Part shown: one piece after another, positions 24,021-34,435 of the stretch
How positions within the stretch are numbered: the stretch's first letter is position 1
Layout of the letters: every line of letters begins with the position of its first letter
DNA from: Ziziphus jujuba
Lineage: Eukaryota; Streptophyta; Magnoliopsida; Rosales; Rhamnaceae
Reading direction: 5' to 3'
Length of the DNA: 64,000 bases
Assembly: GCF_031755915.1 (NCBI RefSeq)
Contig: NC_083382.1
Span: 33,750,501-33,814,500, forward strand
Made by a program: the position numbers and the translations under genes
Notes under the pieces: generated by a model
The model's input: only the letters and a program-made list of their open reading frames with translations
What the model was told of the DNA's origin: nothing
The model's database searches: none

Positions 24021-27000
24021 ATGGTCCCTTTCCAAGTTCCAACACTCAACAAGAATACTTATGACAACTGGAGTATCAAGATCAAAGGTCTCCTTGGCGC
24101 CCAAGACGTATGGGAGATAGTGGAGAAAGGTTACGTCGAAACAGAGAATGAAGTTAGTTTATCTCAAAATCAAAGAGATAGTTTGAGAGACTCAAGAAAG
24201 AGAGACAAGAAAGCTCTCTATCTAATCTATCAAGGATTAGATGATGATGCGTTTGAGAAGATATCGGAAGCCAAGTCAGCTAAAGAAGCATGGGAGAAGC
24301 TTCAAATCTCTTACAAGGGAGCCGATCCAGTCAATAAGGTACGACTTCAAACCTTAAGGGTCGAGTTTGAAACGCTGCATATGAAGGAAGGAGAACTCAT
24401 ATCTGATTATTTTTCTAGAGTTTTGATGGTGACCAATCAATTAAAAAGGAATGGTGAAAAATTAGATGATGTTAAGATCATGGAGAAAATTCTTAGATCA
24501 TTAGATTCAAAGTTTGATCATATTGTTGCCATTATCGAAGAAACAAAAGATTTGGAAGCTATGTCATTGGAGCAGCTCTTGGGTTCGTTGCAAGCTTATG
24601 AAGAAAAGAAAAAGAAGAAGGAAAGAATAGTGGAACAGTTGTTCAAGACCCGAATTGATGCAACTAAAGAGGAAACCAGCAGCGGTCACAATGATCGAAG
24701 CCAACATGTGCGAGGACGTGGCCGCTGGCAAGGATCTGAACGAGGCTGGAAGTTTGGTGATGATCATAACAGCAACTTTCAAAGAGGAAGAGGATCAAAA
24801 AGAGGCCGTGGGAGAGGTTTTTCAGCACCAAGGTATGATAATAAGTCCCACGTAAAGTGTTACAAATGTAGGAAACTCGGTCATTATGCTTCTGAATGTA
24901 GAACCCTTGGCTACAATAAAGTTGAAGAGAAGGCCAACTATGTCGAAGAAAGAAGTCAAGAAGATGGTACCTTGTTGTTGGCTTACAAAGATAATGAAAG
25001 AAGTGAAGACCATACATGGTACTTGGATACCGGTGCAAGCAATCACATGTGCGGAAGGAGAGGCATGTTTGTGGAGCTTGATGAATCCGTGAGAGGCAAT
25101 GTATCTTTTGGGGATGAATCCAAGGTAGCGATAAAAGGAAAAGGCAGCATCCTCATTTGGTTAAGGAGCGGAAAGTTACCAGTTCATATCAAATATATAT
25201 TATGTGCCGAGTATGAAGAGCAACATCTTGAGTCTTGGACAACTTTTGGAGAAAGGTTATGATATTCATCTAAGAGACAACCATCTTTGTATAAGGGACA
25301 ATGCAAGCAACTTAATAGCCAAGGTGCCGATGTCAAGAAATAGAATGTTCATGTTCAACATTCAAAATGATGCTGCCACGTGTCTCAAGGCATGCTACAA
25401 AGATGGGTCTTGGTTTTGGCATCTTAGATTTGGGCATTTAAATTTTGGAGGTCTAGAGTTGCTGTCCAAAAGGGAGATGGTGAGAGGATTACCTTGCATT
25501 CGTAATCCGGATCAAGTCTGTGAAGGGTGCTTACTTGGAAAGCAATTTAAAAATTTTTTTCCCAAAGAGACAACTTCAAGAGCTCGAAAGCCGCTGGAAC
25601 TTATACATGCTGATGTGTGCGGTCCGATGAAGCCTAGTTCACTTGGTAAGAGTTACTATTTCCTTCTTTTCATTGATGATTTTTCGAGAAAGACGTGGGT
25701 ATATTTTTTGAAAGAAAAATCAGAGGTATTTGAGAATTTTAAGAAGTTTAAGGCTCTTGTTGAGAAAGAAAGTGGCTGTTTGGTTAAAGCTATGAGATCT
25801 GATCGAGGAGGAGAGTTCACATCAAATGAATTCCAGAAATATTGTGAAGAACATGGAATTCAAAGGTTTTTAATAGTACCAAGATCCCCCCAACAGAACG
25901 GTGTGGTAGAAAGGAAGAATAGAACAATCCTAGATATGGCGAGAAGCATGCTTAAAAGCAAGAGATTGCCGAAGGAGTTTTGGGCAGAGGCGGTTGCATG
26001 TGCTGTCTACCTATCTAACTGATCTCTAACAAGAAGTGTGTGGGGAAAAACACCTCAAGAAGCTTGGAGTGGAAGGAAGCCCGATATTTCACACCTAAGA
26101 GTGTTTGGAAGCATAGCTCATGCACATGTATCTGATGAGAAAAAAAGCAAATTGGATGATAAAAGTGAGAAGTATGTCTTCATTGGCTATGACATAAACT
26201 CCAAAAGGTACAAACTCTACAATCCTAAAAGTAGGAAAACAATAATTAGCTGGGATGTTATATTTAATGAAGAAGAAGAGTGGAATTGGGAATCACATGA
26301 TGAAAGCTACAATTTTCTCCTATATCTTGAAGAGGAAGAAGCGGAACAGCTAGGTATGGAGCTAATAAGAGAGGAGCCGATCACCCCACCAGCTTCACCA
26401 ATAGCAGGTCTTCAAGAAGGCAGAAATTTAAGTGAAAGGGCCCCACGATTTAGGAGTTTACAAGAGGTATATGAGGTAATCGAAAACCAGGATGATCTCA
26501 CTTTGTTTTGTTTATTTGCTGATTGTGAACCCGTGAACTTCCAAGAGGCAATGAAAGACAAAAATTGGAAGAATGCCATGGATGAGGAGATAAAAGCAAT
26601 CAAGAAGAACAAAACTTGGGAACCAGCTTTACTTCCACAAAAATCCAAGGCTATTGGTGTGAAGAGGGTGTATAAAGCCAAGAAGAATGCTAAAGGTGAG
26701 GTTGAAAGGTATAAGGCAAGGTTGGTAGCGAAAGGCTATAGTCAAAGGGCTGGTATAGACTATAATGAAGTTTTTGCACCTGTTGCACGACTAGAAACGG
26801 TAAGGTTAATCATCTCATTGGCAGCTCAACACAATTGGAAAATACATCAAATGGATGTGAAGTCTGCGTTCTTAAATGGAGTTCTTGAAGAAGAAGTTTA
26901 CATCGAACAACCACAAGGATATAAAATCAAGGGATAGGAAGACAAAGTCTTAAGGTTAAAGAAAGCACTTTATGGGTTGAAGCAAGCACCAAGAGCTTGT

Positions 27001-28056
27001 AATGCTAGAATTGACAAGTATCTCCAAGAAAGGAATTTTATCAAGTGTCCATATGAGCATGCACTTTACATTAAAATTAAAAGAGATGATATATTAATTG
27101 TGTGCTTGTATGTAGATGATTTAATTTTCACGGGCAGCAATCCAAGTATGTTTGTTGAGTTTAAGAAGGAGATGGCGAGGGAGTTTGAGATGACCGATAT
27201 TGGGCTCATGTCTTACTATCTCGGCATTGAAGTAAAGCAAGGAGGTAAAGGCATATTAATTACTCAAGAAGGGTATGCTAAGGAGGTACTTAAGAAGTTA
27301 AAAATGGATGATGCAAATCCGGTTGGTACACCAATGGAATGTGGAGTCAAGTTATCAAAGCATGAGGAAGGAGAAAAGGTGGATCCAACATTTTTTAAGA
27401 GCTTGGTTGGAAGTTTAAGATACTTTACATGTACAAGGCCAGATATTCTCTATGCTGTAGGAGTTATAAGTCGATATATGGAGAATCCAACAACAACTCA
27501 CTTGAAGGCAGCAAGAAGGATTCTTCGTTATCTAAAAGGTACAATAAGTTTTGGTTTGTATTATTCAACTTCCGATGATTACAAGCTTCTTGGATATAGT
27601 GATAGTGATTTGGGTGGAGATATAGATGATCGTAAAAGCACAAGTGACTTTGAGTTTTATTTGGGAAATACGGCGTTTACATGGATGTCAAAGAAGCAGC
27701 AAATTGTTACTCTTTCAACATGTGAAGCGGAGTATGTAGCTGTCACCTCTTATGTTTGTCATGCAATTTGGCTTCGAAACTTGTTAAGGAGGTTGGGCTG
27801 TCCACAAGAAGAACCAACCAAGATTTATGTGGATAACAAATCAGCAATAGCCTTTGCCAAGAGTCCTGTTTTTCATGATTGAAGCAAACATATTGATACG
27901 CGTTATCATTATATTAGAGAATGCATTATCAAAGGAGATGCACAGCTAGAGTATGTGAAGACTCATGATCAAGTAGCCGATATTTTTACCAAGCCTCTCA
28001 AGCATGAAGTCTTTGTTAAATTGAGAAGTCTAATAGGAATAACTAATCAAGTTTAA
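24021..28056 (+). pseudogene. Copia gag-pol polyprotein, broken by one frameshift and three stops
   Basis: The reading frame starts at 24021 with gag, which carries a zinc knuckle (CYKCRKLGHYASEC, about 24858-24899). The protease motif DTGAS is near 25027. A one-base frameshift lies at about 25185-25210, between protease and integrase. Integrase (HH-CC zinc region, then D, D and E catalytic regions, about 25420-26000) is interrupted by TGA at 26020-26022. Reverse transcriptase has TAG at 26935-26937, followed by YVDDLIF near 27110. RNase H has TGA at 27880-27882, and the frame closes at TAA 28054-28056. All three internal stops are explicable by C-to-T change, as expected for a methylated, silenced element. 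It cannot encode a full polyprotein and any mobility would need help in trans. Confidence 0.93.
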
Positions 28057-28063
28057 GGGGGAG
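28055..28063 (+). promoter_or_regulatory. Polypurine tract of the copia element
   Basis: AAGGGGGAG immediately before the 3' LTR, overlapping the end of the coding relic. This is the expected plus-strand primer. Confidence 0.85.
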
Positions 28064-28373
28064 TGTTGAAATATAGACTTGACTTTTTGGGTTATTATTT
28101 TGTGGGCCTTGGTTACTTAGGGTCCAAGTTTTCTTAGAGTCTAAGTTTTAGAAAATTCTTTTAGGGTAATTTTATGATGTTTTATGTAGGTAGGATTAAG
28201 TATTAGTATAAATATTGTTATATTTTTTCCTTGGGTGTGCTGTAAGCCACAAAAGCTGAGAATCATTCAATAAACCAGCAGCTGCAATTTTCTTTCCTTC
28301 CTTCGGGTTTTGCTCTCTGTTTTGCTGTTCTGTTTTGTTTTGTTTTGCTTTTGGTTTTTGTTTCCATTCAACA
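28064..28373 (+). repeat. 3' LTR of the copia element
   Basis: 310 bp. Compared with the 5' LTR it carries a 12-bp insertion that duplicates a local TTTTGC-type phrase, plus a 1-bp indel. It ends TTCAACA directly against the TGGTA target duplication. Confidence 0.95.
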
Positions 28374-28384
28374 TGGTAACATTT

Positions 28385-29132
28385 ATTTGAACGAAAACAA
28401 TGTCATTGCTATTCCATCTCCTTCAGTTCTTCCCAACCATGAAGAACTCATCCTCAAGGTCATTAATAACCACTGGCACTAAATCGAGTGGTAGATAGGG
28501 AAAGAGTTCGGCGACGTTGAATATTGAAGGAACCTTAAGGTCATCTAGCTAGCAAATCCACAAGGTAATTATTCTCTTTCAATGCTTTTAAAATCTGGAA
28601 TGGGCCTAATTTCTTTAGCTGCAACTCGTAAGTTTCCACCGGTAAATCATTCCTTCCTAAAAATGTCATCACAAAATCTCCTTCTTAATAGGTTTTAAAT
28701 GTCTATGGTTGTTTGCTTCTAGTTTATATGTTCTATTTGATTATTCTATTGCTTGTTTGACTGTTTCATGTTGCTTGATGTAATTGTCTGCAAAAGTTTT
28801 AGCCCCTTTGTTGTTGATGTGAGATATTGAAACTAGATCCACTCTGTAGCCAGTAGCTTCGGGCAAAGGTAAACAATGTTTCATTTTAGAGAATCTATCC
28901 ACCACCACAAACACTGAGTCCACTTTCCTAGGAATCATTAGCAATCCAAGGACAAAGTTCCTTCCATGTTGTAGATGGTAATGGTAATATTTGCATATAA
29001 AATATAGTGTTTTTAGTGTGCCTCTTTGCCCTTTGGCAGGTTCCATATCTCTCCACATAGTTTATAATACAATCGCTCTTCATACTCTTCATCTTCATTC
29101 TTATATAAAATATATTCATCTTTTGTACCCTC
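28385..29132 (-). pseudogene. Ty3/gypsy pol relic (integrase core and C-terminal part)
   Basis: On the minus strand several frames together spell a decayed gypsy integrase: a CQRAK-like end of the zinc region and LPLPSTTWKELC near 28960-29050, then PRKVDSVFVVVDRFSKMKH near 28880-28950. Much closer to 28385 come GDFVMTFL, VETYELQLKKLGPFQIL and a final stretch with NVAELFPYLP and INDLEDEFF. Frameshifts and a large internal deletion are evident, because the middle of the integrase core is missing. It adjoins the copia target duplication, so the copia element landed beside or within this older relic. Confidence 0.8.
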
Positions 29133-29626
29133 AATATCTGTTTTTGAATTTCTTCTCATCTTAGTATTAGTGTGTTTGGAATGCTTTTTTGTTTTGTTTT
29201 TTTTTTTAGCACCTATTTTCTGTAGTTTTTATATTTTGTAGTATTTTTGTTAAAAGTATTTCATTAAAAAAGTGATGGAATGTTTAGTTATACATAATAA
29301 AAAGCACTTTCAAAATTCTCTTTGCTATTTTGATATTTTAATTAATGCAGTAACTATGAATTTTTGGCCAAATTCATATAATATTTTTTTCCCCTCTTGG
29401 CGGCAGTACTGGGGCTGCAAAAACTCTACCAAGGCTCTAACATTTGTTGTTACTATTGGTGATGACAAATATTAATGAGATACATTTAATTATGTTTTAA
29501 CTTTATGTAACAATAATCTAATATAGAAAAATAAATCTATTTAAATACAGCATATATAAATTATTTAATTCCACTACGATGGTCATCAATAGTGACAGGA
29601 TATATTTTTTTATTCCATATAAGAAC

Positions 29627-29662
<36 letters not shown>

Positions 29663-30027
29663 TACTTTCGCATGCCATTTGTGGCACCTTCATTGCGAAG
29701 GCAATAAACTCGTACATATACTTTTCCCATATAGAATGACTTTTACTTTCATACACATAGAGATAAACTAACCGTAAATATATAGAATAGAGATACAACA
29801 AGTTAATACCCGTTCAAATTAATTTGCCAGCCCATATATAGAATATTAATTATATGTATGTAAGGAAGTTGCACCTTATTACTTGATCTGTTGCGTACGA
29901 ACTAAGGTAATATATTAGTTTTATTGCATGCGAGAAAACTAGGGGGCAGGCGCAAAGCAAGGAAAGAAAGGAGAAACGAAAGAGGATTGCGGAGAGAATG
30001 AACGGTTTAGAAAAGATGAAGAGCATG
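29133..30027. other. Spacer upstream of SKS copy B
   Basis: AT-rich, with a possible hAT-like small repeat (about 29165-29330, GTGTTTGGAATGC...AAAAAGCAC) and an AT microsatellite (29628-29652). A purine-rich stretch (29940-29995) directly precedes the SKS TATA box. No gene was recognised. Confidence 0.5.
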
Positions 30028-30035
30028 TATAAAAG
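30028..30035 (+). promoter_or_regulatory. TATA box of SKS copy B
   Basis: GCATGTATAAAAGAGG, 222 bases before the start codon. The same 16 bases precede the paralogue on the minus strand at about 20493-20500. Confidence 0.75.
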
Positions 30036-30256
30036 AGGGAGGGTGCTTTGGGATGATATATAGAAGAAGAGACTAGGTACTAGGTGGTAGCTAGGTTTCT
30101 TCTTCCTAATAAAAATATTTTAAATTTTTTTTTTTTGAAAAAAAAAAAAATAGAAACTAATCAATTAGGTGGAGCTAGCTAGGTGTGATTAATTGTGAGG
30201 GAGGAAAGGGTTGATAGAGGAGAGAGGGCGGGGGGGAGTGAATTGGGGCGAAGAAA

Positions 30257-30512
30257 ATGGGAGGGGTGATGTTGATGGTATGCCTCACAGTGGTAATAGG
30301 GGCATTTACGGTGGCGGTCCGAGGTGAAGATCCTTACCTCTACTTCACATGGAATGTCACCTACGGCACCATTTCTCCACTGGGAGTCCCTCAGCAAGCC
30401 ATTCTCATCAATGGCCAATTTCCAGGACCCAATATCAACTCTACAACCAACAACAACATTGTCGTCAATGTCTTTAACTATCTAGACGAGCCATTCCTTT
30501 TGACATGGTACG

Positions 30513-30548
<36 letters not shown>

Positions 30549-30659
30549 CATATGATGATGATGATAATGATAATGGGGATGTTGTTTTTGTTTTTGTTTG
30601 TGTAGTAGTAGTAGTAGCTGTAAATTATATAGTTGTGCCAATATTTTATTAATATTAAA

Positions 30660-30692
<33 letters not shown>

Positions 30693-32280
30693 CCAACAAA
30701 CAAATAAATAATAATGATATTGCAGGAGCGGCATCCAGCAGCGAAAGAATCCCTGGCAAGATGGGGTGCTTGGAACCAACTGCCCCATTCCCCCCGGGAA
30801 GAACTTCACGTACCGTTTCCAAGTGAAGGACCAAATCGGCAGCTACATCTACTATCCAACAACCGCCATGCACAGGGCAGCCGGTGGCTTCGGCGGCCTC
30901 CGCGTGAACAGCCGTCTGCTCATTCCTGTCCCCTACGCGGATCCCGAGGATGACTACACTGTCCTCATCGGTGACTGGCACACCAAGAGCCATTCCACTC
31001 TTAGGAAGTTCTTGGACAGCGGCCGAGCACTTGGCAGGCCTGATGGAGTCCTCATCAACGGCAAGGGCAACAACGATAAGAAACCCCTTTTCACCATGAA
31101 GCCTGGCAAGACCTACAAATACAGGATCTGCAACGTGGGCCTCCAGACATCCCTCAACTTCAGGATCCAAAACCACACCTTGAAGCTCGTTGAGATGGAG
31201 GGCTCCCACACCATCCAGAACACCTACGATTCTCTCGATGTTCACGTCGGCCAATGCTACTCGGTGCTCGTCACGGCCGACAAGGATCCCAAGAAATACT
31301 ACATGGTGGCCTCCACCCGCTTCACCAAGACCCTGCTCACCGCCAAAGCCATTGTCAGCTACGCCAATGCGCCCAAGAAGGGAGCCTCAGCCTCACCGCT
31401 CATCCCCGACGCCCCCGTGGGTTGGGCCTGGTCTCTCAACCAGTTCCGCACCTTCCGTTGGAACCTCACGGCCAGCGCTGCCAGGCCCAATCCTCAGGGA
31501 ACCTACCACTATGGCCAGATCAACATTACCCGCACCATTAAACTCGTCAACTCCGCAAGCAGGGTGGGCGGGAAGCTTCGGTATGCCATCAACGGCGTGT
31601 CCCACACCGATCCTGCCACTCCATTGAAGCTGGCTGAATACTACGGAGTTGCCAACAAGGTTTTCAAATACGACACCATGCCTGCATCACCACCTAAAAA
31701 GCTAGTCACCACGGTGGTGGCTCCTAATGTATTGAATCAGACGTTCCGTAACTTTGTGGAGATCGTGTTCGAGAACCACGAGAAGAGCCTGCAGTCGTGG
31801 CATTTGGATGGATACTCCTTTTTCGCGGTTGGGTAAGTTTAGTGTTTTTTTTTTTTTTTTTTTTTTTTTTAATTAATGAATTAAATTGTTTGTGGGAATT
31901 AATTAATATAAGAATTAATTAATTGGGTTAGCTAATAATAACAACAATATTAATTATATATATATATATATATGTACAGCATGGAGGCTGGAAGATGGAG
32001 ACCAAAATGCAGAAGGAACTACAATCTTCTAGACGCAGTAAGCAGGCACACCATTCAGGTGTTCCCGAAATCGTGGGCGGCCATATTGTTGACATTTGAC
32101 AATGCAGGAATGTGGAACTTGCGGTCGGAACTGACACAGAATCGCTATCTGGGACAACAAATGTATGTGAGCGTTCTATCTCCTGAACGCTCACTAAGGG
32201 ATGAGTACAACATGCCAGACGATGACTTGGTGTGCGGGATTGTCAAGGATTTGCCTAAGCCCCCACCATACACCATCTAA
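30257..32280 (+). CDS. SKU5-similar (SKS) multicopper-oxidase-like protein, pollen NTP303/Bp10 type, copy B
   Basis: Exons 30257-30507, 30726-31832 and 31980-32280; 552 residues. Exons 1 and 3 have exactly the lengths found in the minus-strand paralogue (251 and 301 bases), exon 2 is six bases shorter, and intron phases are the same. A hydrophobic signal peptide (about residues 4-20) is followed by EDPYLYFTWNVTYGT and three cupredoxin-like domains. As in copy A the copper ligands are absent (SGIQQRKN at the HWHG position; NAGMWNLRSE instead of the HCHxxxH block), so a structural or cell-wall role is more likely than oxidation. Both introns hold AT microsatellites lying directly beside splice sites. 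The third-codon positions of exon 2 are GC-rich. The stop faces the SABATH gene tail to tail. Confidence 0.93.
30518..30692. repeat. AT dinucleotide microsatellites in SKS copy B intron 1
   Basis: (TA)n at about 30523-30547 just after the donor and (TA)n at about 30666-30692 before the acceptor. Together they make up much of this 218-base intron. Confidence 0.85.
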
Positions 32281-32299
32281 TCCAATATTTTATATATAT

Positions 32300-32333
<34 letters not shown>

Positions 32334-32764
32334 TAACCTTCCTATAAGCTTTAAACTTTAAGCTGAACATACGTGCATAGGAATGGTTCCTCCATCTATC
32401 TCTCTCCTGTATCAACCCTTTCCAAACTACCAATTAATTGTTTAATTCTTATTTCTATCTTTTTTCTATATCTAAATCTATATCTACATGTATATATATA
32501 TATATATATATATGATAATCATATATAGTTATGCTTAATTAACACCCCTGTCCCTGTTCCTGTCCATGTCTTGTTCTTCAATAAAAAAAGATACAAAGTT
32601 AACTGATATTAATGGATGGATGACTGAATTCTGCATCAATCCAATTACATATTAAGCTGGGAATAGGATTAATGATATTGTCTTTTCGTGTGAATTAATT
32701 CGGTTTTGTTTGTGGTAAGTAGTAGCTTTAGGAAAGAGCCCCTGCAGATAAGATATAGCTAGTG
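32281..32764. other. Tail-to-tail spacer between SKS copy B and the SABATH gene
   Basis: About 480 bases, AT-rich with two AT microsatellites (32290-32332 and 32490-32512). It contains both 3' UTRs. AATAAA at about 32580 is a candidate poly(A) signal for the SKS gene. Confidence 0.5.
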
Positions 32765-33856
32765 TCATTTTCGAATTGCACAGACTATAATAACACCGTA
32801 GAAACAAGTTTTAGTAAGAAGGGAAATATCAGATGAAACCCGGATCTGAAAGCGGTTGAAGAGTTGGTCAGAAAGATAGGGACCCAGGTAGGCCTCGGCT
32901 ATGGGCCTGAGAGTGGCACGGACCAGGTTGGCTTTGGCTCTACCATAGGAGGCGGGATCCCTGAGCCACTCCTTTTGCTTCTCCTCTGAATACTCCATTA
33001 TTCTTGTGTACTCCATTCTCTGTATCTCAAACCCACCGCATCTGCTTATTGCCCTCTCTACCTCCTCTCTGCTTCTCATGTATGCCGGAATGTTAAACCC
33101 GTCTCTCATCTCTTCGTCTATCAGACCCTGATACGTACATGATTAATTAATTAATTATATACATCAATCAAAGTTTGTTAGTTAGTTTGTTTGTTAGTAA
33201 ACAAAACATTCGCAGCACCTGATAATTAACAAATAGTTATTAATTACAACAATAAAATAAAATAATAAAAGTAAAAATTAAAGTACCTCGTCTATTAGGT
33301 CTTGCCAAGCCTGATCCATGGAAATGGTAAAAGGGTGCTTGGCTCTTGAATCTGCATCCCCCAACTGATTCTCCGGACCCTGAGATCCGGGCCTTCCTCC
33401 CATCAGCATAAACAGCATTCCTCCCTCCACAATCTCTTCTTTCCTGCATCGTAAGAAGTCCTCCAAATCCTCCTCCGATTGCTTTGCGTATGCTTCCACC
33501 ACCTCCTTCTTTGCACCGTCGATCCACGCCCTTCCTTTGTTCCAAGCTGCTGACCTTCTGTCCAACACTGCATCTGGTATCTGATTCATTTTCAATATTA
33601 ATTTATTAATTTTTAAATATTTATTCATATTCATATAATGATCAATTTCATTTTCATATATATATATATATATATATATGTATATGCATATACTTCCACA
33701 TATAAGGTAAGGAAAGCTAGCTGGCAGCAGCAAATTAGCTAGCATGCAAAAGAAAAGACAATAAGTATACCGACCAATGGAATAGTGAAATATTTATTAA
33801 TATGGCAGCAGAGAAGAGAAGAGAATATATTAGTTATAGGTTATTTAATTAGGTAG

Positions 33857-33897
<41 letters not shown>

Positions 33898-34435
33898 GGT
33901 AAGGACCGTAAGGTACCTGGGAGAGCCAATGAAGGGCGCTTAAACTTACGGCAACATGAAGCTTTCGTTTGGGAAAGAGTCGACGATAGAAGGATCCAGG
34001 GACACCGGCAGCATAATAAGGCCTTGTGTTGGAATAAGAAAACATTCGGAATAGAGAATTGAAGTCGTTGGAAGGCAGATCAGAGAAGAAGGCCTCAAAT
34101 TCAGGCTCATGATAAACACCAAGCTGCTGAAGCTGGCCGTCTTCATAATTGAGATATTTCTGCCTCAAGTTGTCGACTATCATGTCAACTGTGGCCAAGG
34201 TGTTATACCCAGTTGCACACCCCAAGTCAGCTATCCTAATAACATCCACCTGCTTCCGCTGGAATATTTTCATAGATTGGATGGCCGCTGACAGTAGGGG
34301 CTTACATAAGCTGATGGCCGATGCCGGAGCTTCCGAGTTCTTGGCATAACTAACATCATCATCTCCGCCTTGCATACATAAAACTCTCTGCAGAAGCCCT
34401 CCTCCTCTGTGCTCTACATCCGCCTTGCTGCTCAT
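32765..34435 (-). CDS. SABATH carboxyl methyltransferase, gibberellin-methyltransferase-like
   Basis: Minus strand, exons 33917-34435, 33287-33580 and 32765-33127, all phase 0; 391 residues. SABATH enzymes transfer a methyl group from SAM to a carboxyl group of small molecules such as hormones. MQGGDDDVSYAKNS (residues 21-34) is the N-terminal SAM/substrate block, IADLGCATGYN (68-78) the SAM loop, SDLPSNDFN (118-126) the second SAM motif, and SLSALHWLSQ (164-173) the substrate-pocket block, with W170 as is common for carboxylate binding. The C-terminal half has RAKHPFTISMDQAWQDLIDE and RDGFNIPAYMRS. Overall it most resembles GAMT1/GAMT2, which inactivate gibberellins by methylation in developing seeds and siliques; substrate cannot be settled from sequence alone. 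Intron 1 holds a (CA)n tract at about 33855-33890. Confidence 0.9.
33855..33890. repeat. AC dinucleotide microsatellite in SABATH intron 1
   Basis: About 17 ACs in a row, 30-60 bases downstream of the exon 1 donor on the minus strand. Frame read-through here produces a spurious Cys/Val-rich tail. Confidence 0.9.

Larger units (their letters stand above)
23594..28378 (+). mobile_element. Ty1/copia LTR retrotransposon, complete in structure but coding-defective
   Basis: The element has two LTRs (23599-23895 and 28064-28373), each beginning TGTTGAA and ending TTCAACA. It is flanked by a perfect 5-bp target duplication TGGTA (23594-23598 and 28374-28378). A primer-binding site complementary to initiator Met-tRNA (TGGTATCAGAGC) follows the 5' LTR after three bases, and a purine-rich AAGGGGGAG tract precedes the 3' LTR. 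Domain order gag, protease, integrase, RT, RNase H defines Ty1/copia. The LTRs differ by about 15 substitutions, mostly transitions, plus a 12-bp insertion and a 1-bp indel in the 3' copy, so the insertion is not recent. It sits between the two SKS paralogues. Confidence 0.97.

Noticed and set aside
26020..27882. Treating the internal stops of the copia polyprotein as programmed readthrough
   Set aside because: There are three stops of two kinds plus a frameshift, at positions not known for recoding in this family, and the LTR divergence points to simple decay.
30661..31254. 197-codon minus-strand open frame
   Set aside because: It is antisense to SKS copy B exon 2 and arises from its GC-rich codons. 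A similar antisense frame occurs over copy A at 19355-19828, which confirms a composition effect.
33845..33916. Val/Cys-rich extension of the SABATH first exon
   Set aside because: Reads through the GT donor at 33915-33916 into a CA repeat; the family continues correctly from the exon at 33580.
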